Of a DNA stretch of 64,000 nucleotides, positions 1-9,230 are shown in pieces. Within the stretch, counting starts at the first letter, position 1; the number at the start of each line of letters is the position of its first letter. A program made the translations under genes and the position numbers. The notes beneath the pieces were generated by a model. It saw only the letters and a program-made list of their open reading frames with translations. It was not told the origin of the DNA and made no database searches. This DNA is from Mastigocoleus testarum BC008 (GTDB lineage Bacteria; Cyanobacteriota; Cyanobacteriia; Cyanobacteriales; Nostocaceae), in NCBI RefSeq assembly GCF_001456025.1, contig NZ_LMTZ01000066.1:62001-126000 (forward strand), written 5' to 3'.

Positions 1-377
1 AACCAAGCAATTTTTGGGCTGAGCAGAATTTTACCGATTTCATATATTAGTAAAATGCTGATGACTCCCAAAATAATACTCGGTAAACGAGCACTAACTT
101 CACTTATACCAAACAAGCGAAAAGCACTTGCAACTAACCAATAGTAACCAGGAGTTTTATGGTGAGGATTGTCCCAGGGATTTATCCAGTCCCCAGAGTC
201 TACCATTCGGCGCGATCGCACAGCATAAAGTCCCTCATCATGAGCCATTAAACTCTGTTGCTCGGAGTTGAATAGTAAAAGTGGGAGAACCCAAAACAAT
301 AAACTTAAATAAGGAAATCCTCTCCATTTCCAGAGAAATTGGTAAATATTTTGGATAGAACTGATTAGCGAAACCAT
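1..377 (-). CDS. GT39-family membrane glycosyltransferase, N-terminal part (cut by window edge)
   Basis: The gene starts with ATG at 377 and runs off the left edge after about 125 codons. The visible part has a short cytoplasmic N-terminus, a first hydrophobic segment (about residues 17-33) and then the acidic loop motif AHDEGLYAVRSRRMV followed by GYYWLVASAFRLFG. This is the layout of ArnT/PMT-type (GT39) glycosyltransferases, whose Asp-Glu pair after the first membrane helix is catalytic and which move sugars from polyprenyl-phosphate donors onto lipid or protein acceptors at the membrane. The acceptor cannot be read from this fragment. A second, unrelated-looking member of the superfamily lies at 6408-8000. 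Confidence 0.7.
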   Translation of the reverse strand, partial: MVSLISSIQNIYQFLWKWRGFPYLSLLFWVLPLLLFNSEQQSLMAHDEGLYAVRSRRMVDSGDWINPWDNPHHKTPGYYWLVASAFRLFGISEVSARLPSIILGVISILLIYEIGKILLSPKIAW

Positions 378-700
378 TAACTTCAAATCACCTGAAACTT
401 TTGAGAATAATTTGTAAAGTTATATGACGTATATTTAAAATATATAAAGCATTCGACTACATACAAAATGTCGCTTGCTTCGTTAATAGCTTTTTACAAC
501 TTCTTATTCGCAAATAACAAGGGCTTTGATGTAAAAAGCAAAGATGTTGATAAACCAGAGTACTTTTCTCGAGCATTTATTAAACAAGTGAGCGTTAAAT
601 GTTAACAATTTTAGTAATTTGACTTTTAAAAGCTTTGAACTTTGAGTTGTGAACTTTGAGTTGTGAACTTTGAATTTTGAACTGTGGACACTGAGATTAT
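378..700. other. Intergenic region between divergent genes
   Basis: About 320 AT-rich bases separate the minus-strand glycosyltransferase from the plus-strand methyltransferase. No gene is seen. The 3' part (638-687) is a short tandem repeat; the rest presumably holds two divergent promoters, but I could not assign boxes. Confidence 0.5.
638..687 (+). repeat. 14-nt short tandem repeat (STRR), about 3.5 copies
   Basis: The unit aactttgagttgtg occurs at 638, 652 and, with changes, 666, followed by a partial copy. It ends 13 bases before the methyltransferase start, so it lies in that gene's 5' untranslated region or promoter. Confidence 0.8.
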
Positions 701-1348
701 ATGCTGCTAAGACCAAATCAACGTACCAAATTAGACGATACAGACGATAAATTATTTTATGACTATCCGCGCTTTGTCACCCATGTAGACGAAGGCTTCA
801 TCAAACAATTAACAGACTTATACTCTCAGCGCCTAAAATCAAATACTCGAATATTTGACATGATGAGCAGTTGGGTATCCCATCTTCCTCCAGAAATGGA
901 ATTTGCTCATATTGAAGGACATGGACTCAATGCTGAAGAATTAGCACGGAACCGATGCTTAGATAATTACTTCGTGCAAAATTTGAATGAAAATCCCAAA
1001 TTACCCTTAAAAGACCAGGAATTTGACGCTGTCCTCAACTGTGTATCCGTGCAATATTTACAATACCCAGAAGCTGTATTTTCGGAAATATATCGGATTC
1101 TTAAACCAGGAGGAACCGCAATCATCAGTTTTTCTAATCGGATGTTCTTTCAAAAAGCAATTCAAGTGTGGCGAGAAAATTCCGAAGCAACAAGGGTAGA
1201 GTTAGTTAAGCGTTACTTCAAATCTGTAGAAGGATTTAGTTCTCCAGAGGTAATTATTCGCCGAGCGAGTGTACCTAATTTATTCCAATGGTTGAATACA
1301 GGTGGTGGCGATCCGTTCTACGCTGTAATAGCCCAGCGAGATTTTTAA
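701..1348 (+). CDS. Class I SAM-dependent methyltransferase (Methyltransf_11 type)
   Basis: This 215-residue protein carries the C-terminal half of a Rossmann methyltransferase. DAVLNCVSVQYL (about residues 110-121, motif post-II/IV) and the helix-strand RILKPGGTAIISFSNRMF (about 143-160) are typical of the Methyltransf_11 family, which transfers methyl groups from S-adenosylmethionine. The usual N-terminal glycine-rich SAM loop is not obvious; residues 42-75 (IFDMMSSWVSHLP, then a divergent stretch) occupy its place. The substrate is unknown. ATG at 701 lacks a clear ribosome binding site. It appears monocistronic, bounded by STRRs on both sides. Confidence 0.75.
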   Translation: MLLRPNQRTKLDDTDDKLFYDYPRFVTHVDEGFIKQLTDLYSQRLKSNTRIFDMMSSWVSHLPPEMEFAHIEGHGLNAEELARNRCLDNYFVQNLNENPKLPLKDQEFDAVLNCVSVQYLQYPEAVFSEIYRILKPGGTAIISFSNRMFFQKAIQVWRENSEATRVELVKRYFKSVEGFSSPEVIIRRASVPNLFQWLNTGGGDPFYAVIAQRDF

Positions 1349-1383
1349 TATTACAGAATTTGGGAGACAGAAGTTTAGAAGTA

Positions 1384-1422
1384 ATGAGTAGTGAGTAGTG
1401 AGTAGTGAGTAGTGAGTAGTGA
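1384..1422 (+). repeat. Heptamer STRR (gtgagta)n
   Basis: Five or more contiguous copies of a seven-base unit reading gtgagta on the plus strand lie directly downstream of the methyltransferase stop codon. Such arrays are typical of heterocystous cyanobacterial genomes. Confidence 0.85.
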
Positions 1423-1524
1423 ATTTTATACTTGAATTTCTGCTTATTGCTTGTGAGTTAGTTACTTGCAATCTTCTGTAAGCGATCAGTAATTAAAAGT
1501 TAATACTTGAGTGAGTCATATCAC

Positions 1525-1583
1525 TACCCATTACCCATTACCCATTACCCATTACCCATTACCAATTACCAATTACCCATTAC
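1525..1583 (+). repeat. Heptamer STRR (acccatt / accaatt)n
   Basis: About eight seven-base units read acccatt with two accaatt variants. Related arrays occur at 12878 and 46562. Confidence 0.85.
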
Positions 1584-1720
1584 TTAAACGAGAAAATTAC
1601 AGTATTTAACACTTAATCAATCAATTAATTAATAAAATATAAATTTTACGTCTCTTTTCCTCGTAAAGTGTTCGCTATTGGCTGAAAATACAATTATTCA
1701 AGGTATAGGAAGTAAAAAAT

Positions 1721-2239
1721 ATGCTTGTTAAGCGTGGAAAACAAATACTAGCTGCATTACTAATTTCCTTGTTGTTACTGACAACAACAACAGCTTGTGC
1801 GACTAAAGCACCAGGGCGTTTTGACCAAGTACAGCAGGAAAGCAGTCGTCAAAGAAGTGGTCAAGCAGTTGCAAGAGATGCAACTCAAGGTAGTGAGTTT
1901 AATAAATTCTTTCCTAAAGCTGCAGATGGATATCAACGGGTATATACCCAAGAGAAAAAAGGTTTTGCTCAAGCTAAATTGAAGAGAGACGGTAAAGATG
2001 TGGCGCTGTTATCAATTTCCGATACTAGTAGCAATCCTGCAGCTGCAACAAAGTATTCCAATAGCGATAAAACAATTATCGGATATCCCGCCGTTCTAAC
2101 TGGTAATACTAGAACATCAATACTGGTTGATAACAGATATCAGGTAGCAGTAATTTCTAGAGACCCCTCATTTACGGCTAGCGATCGTGAAGATTGGATC
2201 GAAAGATTTAATCTTAGGGGACTAGCACAACTCAATTAA
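1721..2239 (+). CDS. Small putative lipoprotein of unknown function
   Basis: This 172-residue protein begins with a lipoprotein signal: basic MLVKRGK, a hydrophobic core, and a lipobox-like TTAC with Cys at about residue 26. The mature part opens with a Gln/Arg-rich stretch and ends in a compact domain with SISDTSSNPAAATKY and YQVAVISRDPSFTASDREDW. It is expected to be anchored to the periplasmic face of a membrane. I recognise no named domain; it resembles conserved cyanobacterial hypothetical lipoproteins. The next gene starts 54 bases downstream in the same direction, so the two may be co-transcribed. Confidence 0.7.
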   Translation: MLVKRGKQILAALLISLLLLTTTTACATKAPGRFDQVQQESSRQRSGQAVARDATQGSEFNKFFPKAADGYQRVYTQEKKGFAQAKLKRDGKDVALLSISDTSSNPAAATKYSNSDKTIIGYPAVLTGNTRTSILVDNRYQVAVISRDPSFTASDREDWIERFNLRGLAQLN

Positions 2240-2293
2240 GTGCTGTCCGATATATTTTAATCAAGCCAACCATAAAGTAATCAGGAGACTACT

Positions 2294-3181
2294 GTGAGTA
2301 AACCAATTTTTGAATTGGTAGATGAACTACCAACAGGCGGCTTGACCGTTTCCATGCTTAATTCCCTAGATTTCGCTATGCCGGGGAAGTGGGAAAATGT
2401 AGTTGGCTTTGTCAACACTATTAAGCATATTACCGGAGAAACAGACGAAAGTTTAATTCAAGCAATTGGCGAACGGGCTATATATCTTTATAATGATCGT
2501 TCTCAAGGTTATCAGCGGGCTATGTGGCTTTACCAAACCGTTGACAGCACCGATAAAATGTTGGGTACGGCAGCTTTAGCAAATAAAGTTGGGGAAAAAA
2601 TACCACTCCTAGGTTTTTTAAATCGAATTACACCCAAACCTGATAAGGCTCAAACTATCGATCTTTCCTTGAAACTGGTGGCTGAATTATTAGCTTTTTG
2701 CCAGATTAACGGTATCCCCGGCGATAGCATCGGCGATTTTGTTGGTTCCTTGGGTGAATATAGTGGCGAGTCTTTAATGCGGATGGTCGCACTAGTTTGT
2801 GTGGATGGTTTGATTCCTCTCGGTCCAGACTTCATTAAACAAACCCAATCTTTTCTCAGTCGTACATCTCCCCAAGAATTAGAGGAAAATAAAACCTTTG
2901 ATAATCTTAGGGAAGCAATTCCAGGTAAAACCGCTGAGGGTAAACTTAATTTTATTGGTTCAAGCTTTGATTCTGTCAAAGGTTGGATGTCTGGTTTAGT
3001 ATCGTCTCAGGATTTAACTACTGACAAAGTTGCTAATAGGATCCAGAATTTTGTTGATGTGGCTGACAGTAAATTAGACTATCTTGCTGCATTCTTAGAT
3101 TTGAGTACCAATTACTATGAGCACACGGGAACTCAAACCCTCGCCAGACGTTTAATCGAACGTGCATTTGCGGAAATTTAA
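2294..3181 (+). CDS. Conserved cyanobacterial hypothetical protein, helical
   Basis: This soluble 295-residue protein has no signal peptide or membrane segment. GTG at 2294 is chosen because aggaga lies about seven bases upstream. It is rich in amphipathic helices and has a Gly/Phe-rich centre (GDSIGDFVGSLGEYSGESLM, about residues 143-162). I recognise no domain and assign no function. It is followed after 160 bases by a good intrinsic terminator, so transcription of this pair of genes probably ends there. Confidence 0.65.
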   Translation: MSKPIFELVDELPTGGLTVSMLNSLDFAMPGKWENVVGFVNTIKHITGETDESLIQAIGERAIYLYNDRSQGYQRAMWLYQTVDSTDKMLGTAALANKVGEKIPLLGFLNRITPKPDKAQTIDLSLKLVAELLAFCQINGIPGDSIGDFVGSLGEYSGESLMRMVALVCVDGLIPLGPDFIKQTQSFLSRTSPQELEENKTFDNLREAIPGKTAEGKLNFIGSSFDSVKGWMSGLVSSQDLTTDKVANRIQNFVDVADSKLDYLAAFLDLSTNYYEHTGTQTLARRLIERAFAEI

Positions 3182-4080
3182 ATTATTCAGCCATTTTCGA
3201 GCGACTCACTTTCTTGTAATTACTGGTAATGGGTAATGGTTAATATAAAATTTCGAGTAAATTTTTGAGCTGCAGTTACTAACCTAAATTTTCACCCCAG
3301 ACCATCGAGTAAATAGAGTGTCGAATATATATATAAAGCATGTAAGAGTGTTATTCAATGGCACTCTTATTTTTTTGGGTGCTTTCTATTTTAATTTGTC
3401 TTTAGCTAAGGGCTTTTCTAAGCTATATATTTACTACGCTAAGCTTTAAGTGTTTATATCAGCTACAAAGACTAATTTTCAACAAAAATTCTCCAAAAAA
3501 TTGATTGATTCTGAAAAATTTTGACGAAATTTATCATTTTTTTGGATTATGTCTAAATATTCAACAAATAACTGCCCGATTTAAATTAAGTACTATTTCG
3601 GTTTGAGATTGGGTAAGAAATTTAATATCTTGGCGTTATGTCTTTTGAAATCCTTGGCTTTTAAGCCATCACTAATTAAATAAACTAGAAAATTTTAATA
3701 AATCAATCGCCAATCTCAATCCGGGTTTATTCTCAAAGTACGGGTCATGATAGACAAGTGATTTTTCGTGTAAAGTTTTCAGCATAAGATTTTCAAAGTC
3801 ATGAGATTTTCCGCACAAAACTTTTAGCACAAAATTTGTAACTTGTCGCCATAGATATTTTGATTGGTAAAGGTAGCGTCTTAGTCTGACACACTATAAC
3901 GTTGGCGAATTTAAGCTTGTATCTTTATGTACGTGATATGAGCAAGTTTCGTGTACCTTTTTTCATTCCTTAAAAAATGAATGAGCATCACTCAACTAAT
4001 ATACAACCCGTTCGCCAATAGAAATGAAACCGAATGTATGGTGATTATTCATTCAAATAATTGTGTGAGCAAGATATAAG
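3182..4080. other. Long gene-free region upstream of sigF
   Basis: About 900 AT-rich bases hold no supported gene. The first part contains the terminator at 3343-3377. The remaining 700 bases lead to the sigma factor gene and could include a long 5' untranslated region or a small RNA; I see no conserved riboswitch. Confidence 0.5.
3343..3377 (+). terminator. Intrinsic terminator
   Basis: An eight-base perfect stem (taagagtg / cactctta) with an 11-base loop is followed directly by a run of T. It would end transcription of the genes at 1721 and 2294. Confidence 0.8.
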
Positions 4081-4866
4081 GTGCCCATGCCTACCACCAT
4101 AGTTAATAACGAACTTAAGCACGAAATTTGGCAATTTTTGCGGGAATATCAGCGAAATCCTTCTGCCGAGATTCGTAACAAATTAGTGCAACTTAACTTT
4201 GGATTAGTGAGAAAAGAAGCTCACTATTGGATAAATCAATGCCAAGAAAACTACGATGATTTAATTCAAGTAGGCTCCTTGGGTTTAATTCGGGCGATTG
4301 AAAAATTTGAGATTTCCAAGGGTCATGCATTCAGTTCTTTTGCAATTCCCTATATTCGCGGTGAAATCCAACACTATCTGCGAGACAAGGGTGTTACTGT
4401 TAGAATTCCTCGACGTTGGTTAGCACTACAACAACAAGGTATAAAAGTTTCTCGTTCATTACGAGAACAATATAACCGCCAACCAACTGACTCTGAAGTC
4501 GCAGCAGCATTAGAAATTTCCATATCTGAATGGCAAGAAATTCAATTAGCTTGGGCTAACCGCGCGCCTCTAAGTTTAGATGTACCAGTGCAAGATGGAG
4601 ATGATAGTTCTGCTTGCTTGGGAGAGTTAGTTCCTGATCGCCAATACCACAGTTTCCAGTTAGCGCAAGAGGACCGAATTCGTCTACAACAGTCGTTGGT
4701 ACAACTAGAAAAACGTACTAGAGAAATCTTGGAGTTTGTTTTCTTTCAAGATTTAACTCAAAAACAAGTCGCAGAGCATCTTGGTATTAGTGTAGTTACT
4801 GTTTCTCGTCGTGTCAAAAAAGGATTGGAGTCTCTGAAAACAATAATGATTGGAACCGATGATTAG
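4081..4866 (+). CDS. sigF: RNA polymerase sigma factor, group 3, SigF type
   Basis: The 261-residue protein has region 2 (DDLIQVGSLGLIRAIEKFE and FSSFAIPYIRGEIQHYLRD, about residues 60-102), a region 3 linker (PTDSEVAAALEIS) and region 4 with a helix-turn-helix LTQKQVAEHLGISVVTVSRR (about 227-246). It lacks region 1.1, which fits the alternative (group 3) sigma factors. The SIG-B/F/G-like pattern matches cyanobacterial SigF, which in Synechocystis controls type IV pili and motility; assignment to SigF rather than a paralogue is inference. The start could be GTG at 4081 or ATG at 4087; neither has a good ribosome binding site. The pilus-like lipoprotein gene downstream fits this role. Confidence 0.75.
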   Translation: MPMPTTIVNNELKHEIWQFLREYQRNPSAEIRNKLVQLNFGLVRKEAHYWINQCQENYDDLIQVGSLGLIRAIEKFEISKGHAFSSFAIPYIRGEIQHYLRDKGVTVRIPRRWLALQQQGIKVSRSLREQYNRQPTDSEVAAALEISISEWQEIQLAWANRAPLSLDVPVQDGDDSSACLGELVPDRQYHSFQLAQEDRIRLQQSLVQLEKRTREILEFVFFQDLTQKQVAEHLGISVVTVSRRVKKGLESLKTIMIGTDD

Positions 4867-5197
4867 TTATGAAATAAAGTATCCAGGCTAAACTTAGAAA
4901 GGAATTTTGATAGACTCTACTCTCATTCATAACCTTTGAGGTGGGGTCTCAATCATTGGTAAGATAGGAAATTTATTAAAGATATCCTGATTTGGATTTG
5001 GATGGATATTCTTTCCCAAACATCTCAAAATTATCATTAAGGGATAGGGAATAATCAGCCAGTATTTTAACTGATTGTAAAAGTCTTATTTGCAACTTTT
5101 GACTGCCAGAAAATTAGGTTATAACAGTGACAGGTTTTGCTTTTAATACAAATCTGACTGACAAACCTATTAACAATAAGGCTTTTGAGAACAGCTA
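4867..5197. other. Intergenic region between sigF and the PilP-like gene
   Basis: About 330 bases with no open reading frame of note and no clear terminator or repeat. It probably carries the promoter of the lipoprotein gene at 5198. Confidence 0.45.
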
Positions 5198-6088
5198 ATG
5201 GGCAAAAATTTAACAATCTTAGTTGCAACTATCCTGGCTTTGGCGATCGCTGGATGCTCTTCCGGAAGTGAAGAAGCTAATAATTCAAATGAAGGTGAGG
5301 AACAAGCTCAAAAAACGGAACAACAACCGTTTAATAATCCTGTTGTAGCTCCTAAAAAAAATACTCCTGATTTACCGACTGTAATTACAAGAACGCCAAA
5401 TTTAATTAGTTCTACTGATAGCACCGAAAGGGCAAATATTGTTGCAAAGGGACGAAAAGACCCATTCGCAAGAATTATATCCCCCATAATTCCTACTGCG
5501 CCAAAAGAGACTGATGAAGTAATTGTTGCGCAAGGACAACAAAAACAGCAAAAACCGGTACCGAGCTTACCACCACTTAGACCAAAGAGAAGTCGGGTTA
5601 TATCTGCTTCTACCGGACCGAATTTAAAACAAAAATTATCCACAAAGATTGCGAACAGGAATTCAAAATCAAAACAAGCAACAAAGATAGCTACCACAAA
5701 GGTACCAAAACCAGTTTCCGTAGTACCAAAAACTTTACCAGCAGTTCTTCCTCAACCCGACCTTACTTCTGTGTTACCACCCCCACCTCAACCCGAATTA
5801 GCAAGAGCGGTGGAAGTTACAGGAGTTGTTTTAGTTGGTGGTAGAGCACAAGCTATTATCAAGGTTCCTTCTGAGCCAACTAGTAGATATGTGAGTTCCG
5901 GTGCTAGACTTTCCAATGGAGTATTTGTGAAGCGCATCGAAGTTAATGAGGGTTCCGATCCAGTGGTTATTCTGGAACAATATGGTATTGAAGTAGCCAA
6001 AATGGTTGGAGAAAAGAGTACATCTCAAAGTATCGAAGCTTCCCTAAATGTCCCGTCTCCATCCCAAATTGCTACCGGTTCTACCTAA
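5198..6088 (+). CDS. PilP/GspC-like lipoprotein (candidate pilus alignment-complex subunit)
   Basis: This 296-residue protein begins with a lipoprotein signal (lipobox ALAIAGC, Cys about residue 20). A long disordered Pro/Lys/Gln-rich linker follows, with the motif GRKDPFARI near residues 85-93. The C-terminal beta-rich domain (about 204-270) reads VTGVVLVGGRAQAIIKV, then GARLSNGVFVKRIEV and VVILEQYGIEV. This order (lipobox, xDPF motif, small domain with G..A.I...V..G....G..V..I) is that of PilP of type IV pili and the homology region of GspC. PilP is an inner-membrane lipoprotein linking PilN/PilO to the PilQ secretin. The similarity is by eye only. The gene lies next to sigF and 11 bases upstream of a small conserved gene. 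Confidence 0.55.
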   Translation: MGKNLTILVATILALAIAGCSSGSEEANNSNEGEEQAQKTEQQPFNNPVVAPKKNTPDLPTVITRTPNLISSTDSTERANIVAKGRKDPFARIISPIIPTAPKETDEVIVAQGQQKQQKPVPSLPPLRPKRSRVISASTGPNLKQKLSTKIANRNSKSKQATKIATTKVPKPVSVVPKTLPAVLPQPDLTSVLPPPPQPELARAVEVTGVVLVGGRAQAIIKVPSEPTSRYVSSGARLSNGVFVKRIEVNEGSDPVVILEQYGIEVAKMVGEKSTSQSIEASLNVPSPSQIATGST

Positions 6089-6099
6089 AAATTTCTATT

Positions 6100-6348
6100 A
6101 TGTCGACAATTAAAGAGAAAATAGAATTTCCTGATTTACCCTTAGCTGTATATCGGGAAGTCGCCGCACATTTACGTCAAGTAGATGGAGTGAAAATCGA
6201 TTTAATTCCTCAAACTTCCACCGAGTTTGATTACAACCAAAGTCAAATTGCTGGTTTATGGCTCGAGCATGACGAAAATCTCGATCCACAAAGTCGGCTA
6301 TTAGTAGACAAAATTTTGGCTTATTATCGAAATCGCCATAGTTGTTAA
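6100..6348 (+). CDS. Small conserved cyanobacterial protein
   Basis: This 82-residue soluble protein starts 11 bases after the PilP-like gene, so the two are probably one transcript. It has a helical N-terminus (LPLAVYREVAAHLRQVDGV) and a C-terminal ILAYYRNRH. I recognise no domain. Small proteins of this kind are common in cyanobacteria, and the operon position is the only hint of function. Confidence 0.6.
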   Translation: MSTIKEKIEFPDLPLAVYREVAAHLRQVDGVKIDLIPQTSTEFDYNQSQIAGLWLEHDENLDPQSRLLVDKILAYYRNRHSC

Positions 6349-6407
6349 AACCAAAAAATAGGTAAACAAGATTATTCATTTTTGGAAAGTCCCTAAGACT
6401 TTCCCTC

Positions 6408-8000
6408 TTACCTAATTAGTTTCCATAAGGGTGCATTATGAGGATTTTTTACCATCTCTACTTTGGCATTATGTTGTTGTTCGAGGATTCGTTGAAAATC
6501 TTCTCTCGGATAATGTAAGAATATGTCGCTAAAACCATCAGCTATTTTTTGAACTTTTGGATCGGTTATCGACTGGAACTTAACTTTTGGTTCTAGTAAA
6601 TAGCTAAGAGATATTATATTACCAGCTTTAAAGTCAGAAGTCTCGCTGACTAAAAGTGGTGAATTTGCTTGATTGATTATTTTGGCTATGTAATGGTTGT
6701 GATAGCTAACTTTCTTATTCCACCAAGTTTCAGATTGAGAGCTTACTGTACAAGAAATAACTGCACCAGAAATTAGGACAAGCATTATTCCTCGCCATAC
6801 CTGCTGTCTTAATATATTTACAGCAGAAATTTTAGTAGCAAATAAGTAAGCTACTGCTAATTGAATACCTATGTAAACAGGTACAAAATAACGACTTTCA
6901 GCTGAACGAATCCCCCCAAAAATTAAATCTGGTGCAATTAGAAACAAAGGCGTAATTCCAATCAGTGCCAAAATAAATAACCAAACCTGTTGGGTAGTAT
7001 TGCGATACAGAAAATAAATGCTATATCCTACCAAGAACAACAAAAGTGGTGGCACTAAATAAGTAAATGGATGTTCAATATCCAGACCAAAATCCAGGAA
7101 GATACAACTTAAGTGCAGACCCCAAATTTTGAACAAAAATAATATCGGTGTTTTTATTGTTGTCCAATGTGTTTGTTGCTTGACTCTAGTGAAGTTAACA
7201 ATAATAACTAAAAACCAAGGGATGAAAGCTATAACTCCTACAAGAGATGCAAGCAGATAAGCTGTAAAAGTCCTAGTAATCCTGTACCCTTCAGTTGCAA
7301 ATACATAGACACCATGTCCAATAGCAACAAATGCAGAAAATAGAAAAGTGTAGAAGCTTAGCACCAAACTGACTGCATACATACTCCAAGACAAAATCGG
7401 CAATTTTGTGTCTTGATTTTTTGTTTGACGTATAGCTCGCAGTAGTGCAGCACTTGATAGCAAAATGGTAACTGTCCAGAGACTGTACTCACGTGCTTCT
7501 TGGGCGTAGAGAACATGAAAAGGAGAGACAGTGAAAATTGCAACAGCAACCCACCCCACCAGTGAAGACTCGAATAATTCCAGGCTAAGCCAATAGATGC
7601 TAGGAAAAACTAGTAGGCTTAGAGCAGCAGATAAGCTTCTAGTCACAGTAACAGAACTACCAAAGAACTGCATCCAAAATCTCACCATTAGGTAATAAAG
7701 TGGTGGATGTTCGGGATGTTTTATCAAAGCATCAATCGTGTCATTTAAGTTTTTCTCAGGACTAAGGCGTTGATACTTCTGTAAATCTGCTATGCTAATA
7801 ACATTACCATTGAATACTTGTTCGCCCACTTCTTTGCCTGTGTAACCAGAACTCCGCATTGAGGTGTAAACTTCATCGTGCCAGTAGACTTTGCGATCTA
7901 AATTGACGAAACGAAAAAAAATTCCTAACACTAGTAAGGAAATTATGAGAATAAGTAATTTTCTTTGAGGAAGCGGCCTAGAAATATTAAGCTTAGTCAC
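6408..8000 (-). CDS. GT39-type membrane glycosyltransferase
   Basis: The 530-residue polytopic membrane protein has about ten hydrophobic segments and the post-helix-1 motif VYWHDEVYTSMRSSGY (about residues 38-53), with the Asp-Glu pair expected of ArnT/PMT-like glycosyltransferases. HPEHPPLYYLMVRFW (about 95-109) and YAQEAREYSLW (about 164-174) are also typical of this superfamily. These enzymes use polyprenyl-phosphate sugars in cell-envelope glycan or glycolipid synthesis. The C-terminal 90 residues are soluble. It stands alone, convergent with the small gene at 6100. The acceptor is unknown. Confidence 0.75.
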   Translation of the reverse strand: MTKLNISRPLPQRKLLILIISLLVLGIFFRFVNLDRKVYWHDEVYTSMRSSGYTGKEVGEQVFNGNVISIADLQKYQRLSPEKNLNDTIDALIKHPEHPPLYYLMVRFWMQFFGSSVTVTRSLSAALSLLVFPSIYWLSLELFESSLVGWVAVAIFTVSPFHVLYAQEAREYSLWTVTILLSSAALLRAIRQTKNQDTKLPILSWSMYAVSLVLSFYTFLFSAFVAIGHGVYVFATEGYRITRTFTAYLLASLVGVIAFIPWFLVIIVNFTRVKQQTHWTTIKTPILFLFKIWGLHLSCIFLDFGLDIEHPFTYLVPPLLLFLVGYSIYFLYRNTTQQVWLFILALIGITPLFLIAPDLIFGGIRSAESRYFVPVYIGIQLAVAYLFATKISAVNILRQQVWRGIMLVLISGAVISCTVSSQSETWWNKKVSYHNHYIAKIINQANSPLLVSETSDFKAGNIISLSYLLEPKVKFQSITDPKVQKIADGFSDIFLHYPREDFQRILEQQHNAKVEMVKNPHNAPLWKLIR

Positions 8001-8007
8001 AGAATTA

Positions 8008-8041
8008 AACGTCCTTGTCAGATATTCAGGGACGTTTTTTA
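8008..8041 (+). repeat. Hairpin with T-run, repeated at 9326
   Basis: A seven-base stem aacgtcc / ggacgtt is followed by tttttt on the plus strand. It lies just upstream of the start of the minus-strand gene ending at 8000, where no plus-strand gene precedes it. The same stem and parts of the loop recur at 9326-9359. Confidence 0.6.
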
Positions 8042-8069
8042 GCGTAATACAGAATTATGTTAAGCATAT

Positions 8070-8088
8070 CCCCGTTTTCTAAACGGGG
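8070..8088. repeat. Perfect hairpin ccccgttt-tct-aaacgggg
   Basis: An eight-base perfect inverted repeat with a three-base loop lies in the promoter region between the divergent genes at 8000 and 8241. No T-run follows, so a role as terminator is unlikely; a dispersed palindromic repeat is more probable. Confidence 0.6.
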
Positions 8089-8240
8089 GATTTAGCCTTT
8101 GTCCAAAATAGGACTCGACAAGGATTACTTAAAGACCTATATTTAGTCCGCAAGATTTACGTAAGCCTTTCTTAGGGAGTATTTATTTAGTATAAATTAT
8201 GTCATTATCTTAGAAAAAGATTGTGGATACAGTAATTGTC

Positions 8241-9230
8241 ATGAGTAAGACTTGGCAATTGTTTAGAAGCTTTGGATTGGGTGCAATTCCGATTTTGAAA
8301 CTCAGAGAATCTTTACTTCAAGATGCTGAGCTAAACCAAAATTACTTAGTACTTATAGTCAGTTCTTGTCTAATTGCAACTTTCGGATTGTTAATTAACA
8401 GTACTGCTGTAATTATCGGTGCAATGATTATTGCTCCTTTAATGTCGCCGTTGAGAGGATTGTCATTCGGCACTTTAGAAGGAGATATAAGGCTTTTACG
8501 CAGTAGTTTCTTATCGATCGCTATAGGGAGTCTTCTAGCGATCTTCTGCTCTTGTTTAGTAGGTATAATCCTTGGCTTACCCCAGTTAGGTTCTGAGATT
8601 TTAGCAAGAACCCAACCAACTTTAATCGATTTGTTAATTGCAATTGTTGCAGGTGGAATTAGTGGTTATTCTAAGATTCGTCCCTCTATTGGGGATGCGA
8701 TACCAGGGACTGCGATCGCAGTAGCGCTAATGCCACCTCTTTGCGTTGTTGGCTTATTGCTTTCCCAGGGAGAATGGGATTCAGCTTGGGGGGCAATGTT
8801 ACTATACCTTACCAACCTCATTGGTATTAATTTAGCTTGTTTAAGCGTTTACGTTTTAGGTGGATACGCTAGGAGTAACGAACTGGGTAGAAGTCTTTCT
8901 TGGGGGATTTCTTTTATTTTGATTGTCATGCTCGCTATTCCCTTGGGAATTAGTTTTTGGCAACTAATTAGTCAAGCTAGAGTTAATGAATCGGTGGAAA
9001 AGATTTTAGTAGCTCGTTCTCTCGTAGATCGCCAAGACGTAGAAGTAATCGATTTAGATATTAACTGGCGCACTAAGCCACCTATAGTACAACTAAATGC
9101 AAGAGCTATTGAACCAATTACACCTAAAGAAGTTGCAATGGTAGAGGATTTGTTAGAGCAAGAACTTGAGCAACCCTTCACTGTTGTTTTTGATGTAACA
9201 CCTTCTCGACTGGTTAAATCTGAAAGGTAA
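8241..9230 (+). CDS. DUF389 / TIGR00341 family membrane protein
   Basis: This multi-span protein of about 329 residues contains the family signature STAVIIGAMIIAPLMSPLRG and the motifs IVAGGISGYSK and AIPGTAIAVALMPPL, within about six membrane helices. A soluble C-terminal domain (about residues 245-329) follows. DUF389 proteins are widespread, but their transport or other role is not established. ATG at 8241 (MSKTW) is preferred; an in-frame GTG at 8223 would add six residues and has no better ribosome binding site. The gene is bounded by related hairpins on both sides. Confidence 0.85.
   Translation: MSKTWQLFRSFGLGAIPILKLRESLLQDAELNQNYLVLIVSSCLIATFGLLINSTAVIIGAMIIAPLMSPLRGLSFGTLEGDIRLLRSSFLSIAIGSLLAIFCSCLVGIILGLPQLGSEILARTQPTLIDLLIAIVAGGISGYSKIRPSIGDAIPGTAIAVALMPPLCVVGLLLSQGEWDSAWGAMLLYLTNLIGINLACLSVYVLGGYARSNELGRSLSWGISFILIVMLAIPLGISFWQLISQARVNESVEKILVARSLVDRQDVEVIDLDINWRTKPPIVQLNARAIEPITPKEVAMVEDLLEQELEQPFTVVFDVTPSRLVKSER

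Larger units (their letters stand above)
1349..1720. other. Intergenic region with two STRR arrays
   Basis: No gene is supported. Two heptamer arrays occupy much of it (1384-1422 and 1525-1583). The remainder is AT-rich and presumably carries the promoter of the lipoprotein gene at 1721. Confidence 0.55.

Noticed and set aside
504..716. Minus-strand open frame of 70 codons overlapping the methyltransferase start
   Set aside because: It is largely the translation of the 14-base tandem repeat (SSKFKVHNSKF type) and has no ribosome site.
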